In this document: piece by piece, positions 34,661 to 44,448 of the stretch
Layout: each line of letters opens with the position of its first letter
Position numbering within the stretch: position 1 is the first letter of the stretch
Assembly (NCBI GenBank): GCA_963792815.1
Contig: CAWBXR010000001.1
Span: 310,001-374,000, forward strand
Length of the DNA: 64,000 nt
Direction of reading: 5' to 3'
From: JARRPM01 sp963792815
GTDB lineage: Bacteria; Pseudomonadota; Gammaproteobacteria; Pseudomonadales; Halieaceae
Notes under the pieces: generated by a model
Told to the model about the DNA's origin: nothing
What the model saw: the letters and a program-made list of their open reading frames with translations, nothing else
The model's database searches: none
Program-made: the position numbers and the translations under genes

Positions 34661-36335
34661 GTGCGAATTACAGCAGAATATTTTTCCGGACGCGGCCTGG
34701 CACTGGCCGGACTGTGGTGTTTGTGCAGCATGGCGCTGCAGCCACTGCCCTCGCTGGCGGCTGGGGAGGAGCCCATGCAACCCCTGCTGCGCCAGCTTGC
34801 GAGTGAGGGGCAACTGGAGATCGCGGCTGCAACCATCTACGACCTGCGGGTGACGCAACAGTTCTACCAGCGCAAGGACTGGGCGCCGGCCTGGACACGT
34901 CCGGAGTCGATTACCGAGCTGGCGCTGGCGATCGAGCAGGCCGGGCGTGAGGGGATGAATGGACAGGACTACCACCAGCGGCAGGTACAGGGCCTGCTCG
35001 ATGGTTCGCTGAGCCTTGATATACCGTCGCGGGATTTGTTGTTGAGCGACAGCCTGGTCCGCCTGACCTATCACTACGCCCTGGGCAAGGTGGACCCCAG
35101 GGAGTATGTCAACTCCTGGAATTTCGATAGGGAGCTGCCCGATATCGACCCGGTGGCGTGGATGGGTCAGGTCATCGGCAACGGCGGTATCGGCGCAGGA
35201 CTCGACAGGCTCAAGCCGGCTACCCCCCTGTACGGCAATATGGTGCGGGCACTGGCGCGCTACCGGGCGCTCGCGGCCGAAGGCGGCTGGGGCAGCGTCG
35301 CTGAGGGGCCAACCCTGCGGGTGGGCGACAGCGGGGCGCGCGTTGCCCAGATGCGCCTGCGGCTGCAGGCTGAAGGGGACCGCGAGGCCGCGGCGGCGCC
35401 GGGGGGAGACCCGCAGTCTTTTGACGCCGGCCTGGAACAGGCGGTCATACGCTTCCAGCGACGCTACCGGTTGGATGCGGATGGGGTTGTCGGCAAGCAG
35501 ACAGTGGCGGCGATGAATGTATCGATAGAGCGCCGGGTGGGCCAGTTGCGGGTTAACCTGGAGCGCGCCCGGCTACTGCGGGACATTCCAGATACGGCAG
35601 TCGTGGTTGATATCGCGGGTTTCGAGGTGTCGATGTTCCGCGATGGCCAGCGCCTGTTCAATGGAAGGGCGCAGGTCGGGCGTCCCTACCGCAGCACGCC
35701 GGTTTTCAGCGACACAATTACTTATATCGAATTCAATCCGACCTGGACGGTACCACCGACGATCTTCAAGAACGATGTACTGCCCGCGATCAAGCGTGAC
35801 CCCGGTTACCTCGCGAAGCGGGATATGCAGGTACTGACTATGGACGGTAGGGAGGTGGACCCTGCAGCCGTCGACTGGGAGCTGTATCCGCGCCAGGGCT
35901 TCCCCTATATGATCCGCCAGCGACCGGGTCCGGCAAACGCCCTGGGCCGCCTCAAGATCATGTTTCCCAACGAGCACATGGTCTACCTGCACGACACGCC
36001 CAGCCGCGAGCTGTTCAGGCGCAGCGAGCGTACTTTCAGCTCGGGCTGTATCCGGGTGGAAAACGCCGAGCAACTGGCGGCGCTGTTGCTTGATGATCCC
36101 GACCAGTGGAACGTGAGCGCTGTCAACAGCGACCATTGCCGGCAAGCAGACCAACCGGGTCTCCCTGCGCGAACCCATGCCCGTATACCTTGTCTACTGG
36201 ACAGTCCAGGTTGCGGACGACGGGGAGGTGGAGTTCAAGCGCGACCCCTACGGGCGAGATGCCCAGATGCTCGAAATACTGGATAAGCCGCTGGTGCCCG
36301 ATGCCGGCAGGATGGACCAGGCAGTCGGGGGCTAA
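34661..36335 (+). CDS. L,D-transpeptidase, YcbB/LdtD-type (frameshift in last ~70 codons)
   Basis: About 557 residues after correction. It starts at GTG 34661 (AGGAA six bases upstream) with a signal peptide (LALAGLWCLCSMALQPLPSLA). It has a scaffold domain (QQFYQRKDWAPAWTRPESI), a peptidoglycan-binding-type repeat (LRVGDSGARVAQMRLRL ... GVVGKQTVAAMN) and a YkuD catalytic domain with HDTPSRELF and the nucleophile C463 in SSGCIRV. It forms meso-DAP 3-3 peptidoglycan cross-links. Near 36128-36134 the frame slips by one base: uncorrected, it ends at 36286 with a Gly/Arg/Cys-rich nonsense tail. In the +1 frame the normal ending (VSLREPMPVYLVYWTVQV) runs to TAA at 36335, four bases from the convergent gene. 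The catalytic domain precedes the slip. Confidence 0.88.
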
Positions 36336-36339
36336 CTGC

Positions 36340-38160
36340 TCAGAACGCGACGCCGGCAGCGATAGTGTAGGTGTCCTTATCGCGAGCCGGGTCGTAGTCC
36401 GTGTTCGACCCGATCCAGGTCCGCCCCAGTTCGATAAACCAGGCGCGCTGGAAAATTATCTGCAGGCGCAGGTTGATCAGGCGTCGCCCCTCCACAAGAG
36501 TGCCGTCAACCGCATAGCCGTTTACATCGTGGTTCCAGGCCAGCAGCGTCTTCAGGTCCACACCGCGGGCGGGGCGGGGCAGGGAGATGGCGGCAAACAT
36601 GCGGTAGCCCCAGCTGTAGTCGGTGGCAAAGCCGTCGGTCTTGCAACCGCCCTCCGTGCCCTCGCTTAGTGTCGGGCAGACCCCGTTGCTTGCCGCCGCT
36701 CCCCAGTTGCCGTTGCGGGCTATCCGCTCTTCATCCGTGCCCGGCAGGTTGCTCACCCACTGGCCGGACAGTTCCGCCGCCAGTGATACATCGACAAGCC
36801 TCACCGCAGATGACAGGTCCAGCTGGCCTCCCAGCAGGAGCTGGCTGCGGTTTGCTTCCCAGCCGCCATCGAACAACTGGCCATTACCGGTGGCCGCCAT
36901 CCTGTCGGCGTAAATGCCCTGGTTTTTTGTCGCGCCCTCGATCAGTTCCGGAAAGTTGCGCTGTACCGGCAGGTCCCTGAAATGGCTCAGTTCCGCCGAC
37001 AGTGCCAGGTTGCGCACCCCGGTTGCGGCGGATATGGCGAAAGCCTCGACGCCTTCATGATAGTTAAGGGGCAGAACCAGGCCGTCCAGGGCGGAGCAGC
37101 CTTCCGGCCCATTGTCGCAAAGTGATAGATCGAGCACCGGGGTGGTGGCGTGGAAATTGACGTAATACAGGCCGAATTCGGTGTCCAGGGCCTCGAGGAA
37201 GTAGCGGGTAGACAAACCGTACTGGCTCCCATTGCCCGGTTTTTGCAATGACGCTCGGGGAGTGACGAACGGGTTTTGCCCGGGCGGCGCGAAATCATAC
37301 TGCTGTTGGTCGCTAAGGGGCGCGGCGGCGGTGGCCGCATTGCACCCCGGATCCGCTATCGCATCGACTGGCTGGCCCAGCGTGCCGCAGGGCGGTAACC
37401 TGGACTCCTCCCAGCCCAGTGCGTAGAAGCCCTCTATGCTCACGCCGTTGCGGGTAATCAGGTTGGCGTAGATACGATTCACCGGCATCAGCGCATCGTC
37501 CTGGCGCACCCCGGGGCGACCCAGGGCCGAGAAGTTGATGGGGTTGAAGGCGTTGATGCCGGTGTGCAGCAGGCTCTCTCCCCAGTTGATGGACTGGTGG
37601 CCAAGACGCCCGGTCAGCCTGGTCGCCCCGAGATTCCAGTTGCCGTAGACATAGCGGTCCAGCAGCTCATAGCTCGAGAATTCGTTGTAGTCGTAGTAGT
37701 TGCTGTCGTCGAGCTTCTGGTCCGGGACGTAGCCGTTGGCGATGCTGCCATGCTGGACGTGGTTGTTTTCCCCCGCATAGTCAAACCAGGCACGGGCCTT
37801 GCCGTAGATGCCAAAGCGATTGCGGTAGCGCAGCTCGACGTCTGTGGTATAGACCAGCGGGGCGCTGAGCACATCTCCCTTGCTGTAGTTGAGATTACCG
37901 TCATCGCCCACGCTGATCGCGCCCTTCGCGCCGGGATACTCCGCCGCGTTGTTGAAACCGACCAGTTGTTTGTCGGCGTCCTTTGCCCGGATCGCCGTAC
38001 CGATGACTACCCGATTGTTCCACACGCCGCGAATATCATCGCTGATCTCAAACGGCATGGCCTGGACATTCATGGCCCCCAGCACAAAATATATCGCCAC
38101 CAGCGGGGCGGCGCGCCAGCAGGGCCGGGTGGGCCGCACTGTCATGGCTGTTGAGCCCAT
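36340..38160 (-). CDS. DUF1302 outer-membrane barrel protein
   Basis: A 606-residue precursor: signal segment (APLVAIYFVLGAMNVQAMPF), then FEISDDIRGVWNNRVVIGTAIRA and LGHQSINWGESLLHTGINAFNP (both DUF1302 signatures), then long amphipathic strands, ending ...IAAGVAF like an outer-membrane barrel. DUF1302 proteins regularly occur with DUF1329 proteins and with RND/MMPL exporters in steroid- and lipid-degrading bacteria. The ATG at 38160 overlaps the DUF1329 stop (TGATG). A role in hydrophobic-compound transport is a family-based inference. Confidence 0.9.
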   Translation of the reverse strand: MGSTAMTVRPTRPCWRAAPLVAIYFVLGAMNVQAMPFEISDDIRGVWNNRVVIGTAIRAKDADKQLVGFNNAAEYPGAKGAISVGDDGNLNYSKGDVLSAPLVYTTDVELRYRNRFGIYGKARAWFDYAGENNHVQHGSIANGYVPDQKLDDSNYYDYNEFSSYELLDRYVYGNWNLGATRLTGRLGHQSINWGESLLHTGINAFNPINFSALGRPGVRQDDALMPVNRIYANLITRNGVSIEGFYALGWEESRLPPCGTLGQPVDAIADPGCNAATAAAPLSDQQQYDFAPPGQNPFVTPRASLQKPGNGSQYGLSTRYFLEALDTEFGLYYVNFHATTPVLDLSLCDNGPEGCSALDGLVLPLNYHEGVEAFAISAATGVRNLALSAELSHFRDLPVQRNFPELIEGATKNQGIYADRMAATGNGQLFDGGWEANRSQLLLGGQLDLSSAVRLVDVSLAAELSGQWVSNLPGTDEERIARNGNWGAAASNGVCPTLSEGTEGGCKTDGFATDYSWGYRMFAAISLPRPARGVDLKTLLAWNHDVNGYAVDGTLVEGRRLINLRLQIIFQRAWFIELGRTWIGSNTDYDPARDKDTYTIAAGVAF

Positions 38161-39515
38161 CAACGGGTGCCGAGGCGGCGCAGGTTCACCGGCAGGAAAT
38201 CATTGATGTCTCCCTTGAATCCCCACTTGCGTGGCAGCCCGGACTCGTTGTCCAGGTCACTGGCGAGGTAGGCTCCGGATTTGAAATCGTGATGGATCAT
38301 GGCCCGGTACCAGGGCACCAGGACATCGTAGAACTGCATGGCGGGGTGATTGCCGAAGCGCCAGAACCGGCCTTCGCTGTCGTAATCCTCTTCCATCGAC
38401 ACCTGCCAGGTGTCTTCATCCAGGTAAAATACCCGCCGGTGGTAGCGGTGCTGCTTGTCCGGCCGCAGTGTGGCTTCGATCACCCAGACGCGGTGCAGTT
38501 CGTAGCGCAGCACGTCAGGGTCTATGTGGCCTGGCTGGAGAATGTCGGCGTATTTGAGTTTTTTTGAGCTCAGCTTGTAGCTGTTGTAGGGGATGAACAT
38601 CTCCCGCTTGCCCAGCAGCTTCCAGTCATAAAGATCGGGGGAGCCGTTCCAGCCGTCGTATTGGTCAGAGGTGCGCAGGCCCTGGGTGCGCTGGTCCAGG
38701 TCGTCATAGGCAAGGCTGGGTACCCTCACCACCCGGCGCGAAACGGTCTCGTATTTCCAGGTCTGGCGACTGTCCTCGGTCTCGTCCACGGGCTCCCAAA
38801 GCAGGGTAATCTGCCCCTCGATATTAGCGGGTGCCAGATAAACGGCCAGGAAGTTCGCCAGTCGGTTGGGCCGTGACTCCTTCATGTAGCCCTGTTGGTC
38901 AAAGACGACGATATCCAGCACGCTTACGGTAAAAAACCGGCCACGTGCATCCACTGGAAACCAACTGTAGACCCGCCTGACGGAGCCACCGCGCCAGCGC
39001 AACGAGTGGTTCCACATCATCTGCAGCGGATCGTCGGTAATCGGAAAAGGGACTGCGCTGCGGCCCACATTGCGCAGGGCGTAACCGTCCGTGGTGGCAA
39101 GCGGCGCCTGTTTCCGCACTTCGGCGAGCACATGCTCTGGCCAGTTGGCGCTGCGGCGGGTGGGGTAGACGTGCATCCGGTAGCTGTCGGGATACTGCCT
39201 GAACAGCTCCTGGTGACCCGTGGAAAGCTGCTCGCTGTACTGAACAGCACTGGTCGCGTCAATGGTGAAGAGTATGGGGTCGTCTGCATAGGGGTCGAGG
39301 TACCCGACTTTGGGGTCAATCGGCTGTTGTGGCAGGCCGCCGGTCCAGGGAGGGATGGTGCCGCTGGCATTGCCGGCGCGCTCCGCGCCGACTGGTGTGA
39401 GGTCGCGCTCCAGTCGCTGCAGCTCCTGGGTGGTGACGCCGGCACCGCTCACCTGGCAATGCAGCATGCCGGTCAGCAGGGCGAGCATCGTGAGCTTACG
39501 CTGAAGCGGGCGCAT
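38160..39515 (-). CDS. DUF1329 periplasmic protein (LolA/LolB-like fold)
   Basis: A 451-residue exported protein: MRPLQRKLTMLALLTGML signal segment, then LTPVGAERAGNASGTIPPWTGG, GRSAVPFPITDDPLQMMWNH, and YDWKLLGKREMFIPYNSYKL, all typical of DUF1329. The family is predicted to have a lipoprotein-carrier-like fold and pairs with DUF1302. A TTG start at 39551 overlapping the FAD-oxidase stop is possible, but the signal sequence fits the ATG at 39515 better; neither has a clear Shine-Dalgarno. Middle gene of an FAD oxidase-DUF1329-DUF1302 operon. Confidence 0.9.
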   Translation of the reverse strand: MRPLQRKLTMLALLTGMLHCQVSGAGVTTQELQRLERDLTPVGAERAGNASGTIPPWTGGLPQQPIDPKVGYLDPYADDPILFTIDATSAVQYSEQLSTGHQELFRQYPDSYRMHVYPTRRSANWPEHVLAEVRKQAPLATTDGYALRNVGRSAVPFPITDDPLQMMWNHSLRWRGGSVRRVYSWFPVDARGRFFTVSVLDIVVFDQQGYMKESRPNRLANFLAVYLAPANIEGQITLLWEPVDETEDSRQTWKYETVSRRVVRVPSLAYDDLDQRTQGLRTSDQYDGWNGSPDLYDWKLLGKREMFIPYNSYKLSSKKLKYADILQPGHIDPDVLRYELHRVWVIEATLRPDKQHRYHRRVFYLDEDTWQVSMEEDYDSEGRFWRFGNHPAMQFYDVLVPWYRAMIHHDFKSGAYLASDLDNESGLPRKWGFKGDINDFLPVNLRRLGTR

Positions 39516-39547
39516 GCAGGGTGTAACCAGCCAGCAGGGCCTTTCGC

Positions 39548-40924
39548 TCAAAATATCTTGCCGGGGTTGAGTATGCCCTGCGGGTCCAGCGCCGTTTTCA
39601 GGCTGCGCATCAGCGCAAGTTCGGGCTCCGAGCGGCTGATATGCAGGTAGGGCTTTTTCTCCAGGCCGATACCGTGCTCGGCAGATACTGAGCCCTGGAA
39701 GACTGCCAGTGGTGCGTACACCTGCTGTTCGACAATGGGGCGCAGGCGCAGGTAATCCTCGGGCGGCACCTGCACGGCGACGTGGAGATTGCCATCCCCG
39801 AGGTGGCCGAAAATGAACAGCCTGTGCTCGCCGATGGCCGTGCCCAGGTTCGCGCGCAAACCCTCGCTGTATTTCTTCATTTCCTCAACCGGCAGCGAGA
39901 TATCAAAAATCACCGGAAGACCGCCGTGCATCACCTGTTCCACGTCGTCGCGAAGTTCCCAGAAATGGTGGCAGTCTGTTTCCGACTGGGAGATTGCAGC
40001 ATCGACGATCAGGCCTGATTCATAGGCGGACTCCATCGCGTTGTTGAAGCGCTGGGTGTCGAGTTCGCGGTCGGCGCCCTGGCTTTCCACCAGCGCGTAG
40101 TAAGGGTAGTCCTGGGCGATCGGCGGGTTGCCCTTTGCCGGTGGGGTTGTGACCAGCTGGTAGAATTCCTGCCACATCACTTCAAACGCGGACAACGTGC
40201 CGCCCAGGGCGCGATCCATATGGCGCAGGAAGCCCGCCAGGTGGTCAAAGTTGTCCAGCCCCACGAAGGCCATATTGCGGGTGACCGGTTGTTCCCGCAG
40301 CCGCAACACCAGCCGGGTGATGACACCCAGGGTGCCCTCGGAACCCATGAACAGCTGCTTCAGGTCATAGCCCGCGTTGTTCTTGATCAGGTGATTCAGC
40401 GAGGACACCACGGTGCCGTCCGCCAGTACCGCCTCCAGGCCCAGCACCATGTCGCGCATCATGCCGTAGCGGATAACGCGGTTGCCGCCGGCGTTGGTGG
40501 CGGCGTTGCCTCCGAGCGTCGCGGTGCCGCGAGCGCCCAGGTCCAGCGGGAACATCAGTTGATGTTCTTCCACGGCTTCCTGCAGGGCCTGCAGGGTGAC
40601 CCCCGCCTGTACTGTGGCAGTGCGCTGCCGGGGGTTGATGTCCTCGATGGCCCGCATCCGTTCCATCGACAGGATGAGCTGGTCTGGAGCCGCATCACCG
40701 CCGTGGACCAGGCCGGTGAGTCCGCCCTGGGTGACTACCGCGACATTATTGGCATGGCACCAGCGCAGAACCTGCGCCACTTCGTCGGTATTGGCAGGGC
40801 GCGCGAGGGCGCCGGCCTGCAGGTTATCAGGGCGCCATACACCGGCGGAACGGGTGGCGACATCTGCGGCGTCCAGGACAGCCTTCTCGCCAATGAGGGA
40901 ACGCAATGATTCGACCAGGTTCAT
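39548..40924 (-). CDS. FAD-linked oxidase (GlcD/D-2-hydroxyacid dehydrogenase type)
   Basis: A 458-residue flavoprotein of the vanillyl-alcohol-oxidase/GlcD fold: PCMH-type FAD domain (LARPANTDEVAQVLRWC, VVTQGGLTGLVHGGDA, DLGARGTATLGGNAATNAGG) and the FAD-oxidase C-domain with FGHLGDGNLHVAV and AEHGIGLEKKPYL. Such enzymes oxidise D-2-hydroxy acids (lactate, glycolate, 2-hydroxyglutarate) and pass electrons to quinone, ETF or O2. First gene of the operon with DUF1329 and DUF1302. The operon setting suggests oxidation of a hydroxylated lipid breakdown product (inference). Confidence 0.9.
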   Translation of the reverse strand: MNLVESLRSLIGEKAVLDAADVATRSAGVWRPDNLQAGALARPANTDEVAQVLRWCHANNVAVVTQGGLTGLVHGGDAAPDQLILSMERMRAIEDINPRQRTATVQAGVTLQALQEAVEEHQLMFPLDLGARGTATLGGNAATNAGGNRVIRYGMMRDMVLGLEAVLADGTVVSSLNHLIKNNAGYDLKQLFMGSEGTLGVITRLVLRLREQPVTRNMAFVGLDNFDHLAGFLRHMDRALGGTLSAFEVMWQEFYQLVTTPPAKGNPPIAQDYPYYALVESQGADRELDTQRFNNAMESAYESGLIVDAAISQSETDCHHFWELRDDVEQVMHGGLPVIFDISLPVEEMKKYSEGLRANLGTAIGEHRLFIFGHLGDGNLHVAVQVPPEDYLRLRPIVEQQVYAPLAVFQGSVSAEHGIGLEKKPYLHISRSEPELALMRSLKTALDPQGILNPGKIF

Positions 40925-41049
40925 TTGCTGTGCTCCTGTTAACTGCTGTTATTGTCGACACCAAACTTCGGTGTAACGCTAAGCCAGTGCCGCCACGGGC
41001 GGGGCCAACAGGAATAACATAGCCACAATTTGCGGCCCTAACAATCGAA

Positions 41050-41937
41050 TCAGTCAATAAAGCGTTTGACGATATTCTGGTAGGCGTCGACCCGGCGGTC
41101 CCGCAGGAACGGCCAGATGCGCCTTACATCCTCGCTGCGCCTGAGGTCCACGTCCACCAGCAGTGTGGTGGCCTCGTCCGCCGGCGCTTCCGCGAGTATC
41201 TCCCCCTGGGGTCCGGCCACGAAACTGTGGCCCCAGAAATCGATTTTTTCACCATTGGGTGACAGCTCGGTACCGGTGCGGTTTGGCACGATCACCGGCA
41301 GGCCGTTGGCAACGGCATGGCCGCGCTGCACGATCTGCCAGGCCGCCAGCTGGCGTTCTTTTTCCGCCGGTTCATCCTCCGGGTTCCAGCCGATGGCGGT
41401 GGGGTATATCAGCATATCGGCACCCGCCAGCGCCATCAGCCTGGCGGCCTCGGGGTACCACTGGTCCCAGCACACCAGCAGACCGAGTTTGCCCACCCGG
41501 GTCTGGATCGGCCGGAAGCCCTGCAGCTCGCCGCCGGCGTCACCGGGGGTGAAATAGAACTTCTCGTAGAAGCCCGGATCGTCGGGGATGTGCATCTTGC
41601 GGTAGTAGCCGGCGCAGCCGTTGCCGGCGTCCATCACCAGCGCCGTGTTGTGGTACAGGCCAGTTGCGCGCTTTTCGAAGATTGAAATGACCAGCACGAT
41701 ATCCAGTTCCGCGGCCAGCACCTCGAAGCGTTGCCGGGTCGGGCCGTCCAGCGGTTCGGCCAGGTCGAACTGGCCGGTGTCCTCGGTCTGGCAGAAATAC
41801 AGGCCTGAGTGCAGTTCCTGTAGTACCACAAGTTGCGCGCCCTGACTGGCCGCCTGGCGTACCTGTTGTTCGGATTCGGCCTGGTTTGCCGCAACATCGG
41901 CGCTGCAGGTTTGCTGGACAAGTGCGACTTTAAGCAT
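41050..41937 (-). CDS. aguB: N-carbamoylputrescine amidase
   Basis: A 295-residue nitrilase-superfamily amidohydrolase that converts N-carbamoylputrescine to putrescine, CO2 and NH3. The Glu-Lys-Cys triad is E41 (QELHSG), K114 (YYRKMHIPDD) and C156 (CWDQWYPE). FYFTPGD and the GHSFVAGPQGEI block are family-specific. Its start overlaps the agmatine deiminase stop by 8 bp; the pair makes putrescine from agmatine. No arginine decarboxylase is present in the window. Confidence 0.95.
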   Translation of the reverse strand: MLKVALVQQTCSADVAANQAESEQQVRQAASQGAQLVVLQELHSGLYFCQTEDTGQFDLAEPLDGPTRQRFEVLAAELDIVLVISIFEKRATGLYHNTALVMDAGNGCAGYYRKMHIPDDPGFYEKFYFTPGDAGGELQGFRPIQTRVGKLGLLVCWDQWYPEAARLMALAGADMLIYPTAIGWNPEDEPAEKERQLAAWQIVQRGHAVANGLPVIVPNRTGTELSPNGEKIDFWGHSFVAGPQGEILAEAPADEATTLLVDVDLRRSEDVRRIWPFLRDRRVDAYQNIVKRFID

Positions 41938-42967
41938 TGGCGAGGGCTCCTTCGGGTAGTTGCATCGTCAGGCAGTGCAGGCTGCCGAATTCCTCGATCG
42001 GGGCGCGACAGTTGACGGGCACCACGCTGCGTTCGCCCGATACGGTGCTCAGCGCGGCGATTGCCCGCTGGTCTTCGGGGTCGCCGTACACTGGCAGCAG
42101 GATGCTGCGATTGGTGATCAGGAAATTGGCGTAGGTGGCGGGCAGGCGGTCCCCGCTGGCACTGGTTATGGCAGAGGGCAACGGCAGCGGCAGCAGGCGG
42201 TAGGGTTTGCCATCCGCTCGCCGAAAGCCCTGCAGTTCCTCCTCCATCGCTGCCAGGGCGCTGTAATGCTCATCCGCGCTGTCGCTGCACTGGACATAGG
42301 CGATGGTGTCCGCATCGACAAAGCGGGCCAGGGTATCGATATGGGCGTCGGTGTCATCCCCGGCGAGGTGGCCGTGCTCCAGCCACAGGAAGCGCTCAAT
42401 TCCCAGGTGCGTCCGCAGTCGGCTCTCTACCTCCGGCAGAGACATTCCGCCGTTGCGGTTGGGGTTGAGCAGGCAGGTTTTGGTGCTGAGCAGGGTACCG
42501 AGTCCATCGGTTTCGATGGAGCCGCCTTCCAGTACGAAGTCCACCTGGCGCAGGGGCACGCCGTAACCGTGCTGGCTGTCGATTTCGCGGTTGATCGCAT
42601 TGTCGAGACTGGAGCCGTACTTGTCACCCCAGGCATTGAACTGGAAGTCGAGGAGTTCAGTGGTAGTTGCGTCGCCGACGGCTATGGGGCCGTGGTCCCG
42701 TGCCCAGGTATTGTCGGTTGGGACGGTGAACCAGCGCACGTTGCCCAGGTTGGCGCCGCGTCGGGACAACTCACCCTGAATGCGCTCGTTGTCCAGGCGG
42801 GGGTCGGCGGCGATCACGACCTGCTGCTGGTGGCTGAGGGTATTCACCAGGTCGTAGTAGAACGCCTCGATGTCCGGCAGTAGCCGGGCCCAGTCGGTAC
42901 CCGCGTGGGGCCAGGCTATCTGGATGGCGTCCTGGGGATACCACTCTGCCAGTAATCGTTTGCTCAT
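41930..42967 (-). CDS. aguA: Agmatine deiminase
   Basis: A 345-residue peptidylarginine-deiminase-fold enzyme hydrolysing agmatine to N-carbamoylputrescine and ammonia. Hallmarks are PTDNTWARDHGPI (substrate-binding Asp), LEGGSIETDGLGT, HGHLAGDDTDAHIDTLARF and nucleophilic C332 in GSLHCLTMQLP. First gene of the aguA-aguB pair, transcribed leftward from a ~100-bp gap shared with the lipase gene. Confidence 0.95.
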   Translation of the reverse strand: MSKRLLAEWYPQDAIQIAWPHAGTDWARLLPDIEAFYYDLVNTLSHQQQVVIAADPRLDNERIQGELSRRGANLGNVRWFTVPTDNTWARDHGPIAVGDATTTELLDFQFNAWGDKYGSSLDNAINREIDSQHGYGVPLRQVDFVLEGGSIETDGLGTLLSTKTCLLNPNRNGGMSLPEVESRLRTHLGIERFLWLEHGHLAGDDTDAHIDTLARFVDADTIAYVQCSDSADEHYSALAAMEEELQGFRRADGKPYRLLPLPLPSAITSASGDRLPATYANFLITNRSILLPVYGDPEDQRAIAALSTVSGERSVVPVNCRAPIEEFGSLHCLTMQLPEGALANA

Positions 42968-43068
42968 CGGTTTCTGATCTTTTTAAAAAGGGCTGGGGAT
43001 GATAGCGTAAAGGAGTTTCACATAACCAGAGTGCGTCCCGCATTCATTCGGCAAAAATAGGTGGATAT

Positions 43069-44448
43069 ATGTTTAAGATAAATCGATTGCTCGCGCTCGC
43101 TTGCAGCCTGCTGGCGGTGGCCCTGGTAACGGCATGTTCTAATGATAATAACGGCGGCCCGGTGCAGGAGCGGCTCCCTGTCGTGTTTGTCCACGGCCAG
43201 TTCGGCTCTGCGCAGCAGTTCGAGAGCCAGGCGATGCGCTTCACCAGCAACGGTTTTCCGCAGGACCTGCTTTATGCGTTTGAATACGATACCAGCAAGA
43301 CTGACAACCCCCTGGCTGATCTGGACAGCTTTATAGACGAGGTGCGCAGGGAAACCGGTGCCTCCCAGGTATACGCCGTGGGGCATTCCCGTGGCACCAG
43401 CTTGTGGACACAGTACCTCGATGATCCCGCGTTCAATGGCTCGGCCAAAGTCGCCAGGTACGTGAATATTGATGGGCGGTCAACGGAAGAGTTGCCTGGT
43501 GGCGTGCCCACGATCGGGATCTGGGGAGAGTGGAATTCGGCCAACAGTGGCTACAACCGGCGCGAGGACAATGGCAATGCCCAGATCGGCCCGGACCCGG
43601 CGGCTAACTACTATTTTCCGGACAAGTCACACTCGGAAACAGCGACTTCGGCTGAGGCCTTCGCACTGATGTACCGTTTTTTGACGGGCGTGGAAGCCAG
43701 GACCACCGCCGTGAAATCTGCCAATTCGGGTAAGGTCAACGTCGCGGGAAGGGCCCTGTATTTTCCCGAAAACATCAGTTTCGCCGGTGCCACACTGCAG
43801 GTCTGGAAGATCGATGATGCCAGCGGGCAACGCAGTAGCGACAAACCTGTGGAAACAATTACAACCGGTTCTTCCGGAGAATTCGGACCCCTCAAACTTG
43901 ACCCGAAGCAACGCTATGAGTTTGCCCTGCTGCGCCCGGCCACAGACACGTTTCCTATCGATTCGGTGCACCATTTTTATCCCGAACCGTATACCCACGA
44001 CAACTACTTCGTGCGGCTGCTGTCGAGCCAGCCCGGGCAGGGTATCGAGGAATTCATCCCGGTTGATGACGCCAGCAGTGGGATGGTGGTGTTGCGGCAG
44101 CGTGAATTCTGGGGCGACCAGGGCGCCGCTGGCGACGAGCTCTTTATCGACGGGCTGAATGTCCTGACCCCCGCCATTGCCCCGCGCACGGGGGTGAATC
44201 TCGCGCTGTTCCTGTTCGACGAGGGCAGCGACCAGGCCACCGACCTGGACAAGGGCGAATTATTTCCCCTGAATCTGCTCGCTTTTCTCACCGGTGCAGA
44301 CGTTTTTATTCCCGCGATGTTCGAGGGAGGCGGCACTGTGGAGGTGGCCCTGGTGACCCGCGGTGGTGAGACAACCCGGCTGAATATTCCCAACTGGCCC
44401 TCATCAAGCAATCGGGTCAGTGTCATGTTCCGCGACGATACGCCCTGA
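43069..44448 (+). CDS. Lipoprotein lipase/esterase (alpha/beta hydrolase)
   Basis: A 459-residue secreted enzyme with a lipoprotein signal (hydrophobic ALACSLLAVALVTAC, lipobox ending at C23). The alpha/beta-hydrolase core has VVFVHGQFGSAQQFESQ (oxyanion region) and the nucleophile S107 in GHSRGT. A possible catalytic His lies in DKSHSETATS. The C-terminal ~220 residues form a beta-rich domain (GRALYFPENISFAGATLQVW) like those found in extracellular lipases and depolymerases. It probably acts at the outer membrane on triacylglycerol or other esters. Confidence 0.85.
   Translation: MFKINRLLALACSLLAVALVTACSNDNNGGPVQERLPVVFVHGQFGSAQQFESQAMRFTSNGFPQDLLYAFEYDTSKTDNPLADLDSFIDEVRRETGASQVYAVGHSRGTSLWTQYLDDPAFNGSAKVARYVNIDGRSTEELPGGVPTIGIWGEWNSANSGYNRREDNGNAQIGPDPAANYYFPDKSHSETATSAEAFALMYRFLTGVEARTTAVKSANSGKVNVAGRALYFPENISFAGATLQVWKIDDASGQRSSDKPVETITTGSSGEFGPLKLDPKQRYEFALLRPATDTFPIDSVHHFYPEPYTHDNYFVRLLSSQPGQGIEEFIPVDDASSGMVVLRQREFWGDQGAAGDELFIDGLNVLTPAIAPRTGVNLALFLFDEGSDQATDLDKGELFPLNLLAFLTGADVFIPAMFEGGGTVEVALVTRGGETTRLNIPNWPSSSNRVSVMFRDDTP

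Noticed and set aside
38895..39650. Plus-strand open frame over the DUF1329 gene
   Set aside because: The minus strand encodes a clear DUF1329 protein; the plus-strand product is an antisense artefact.
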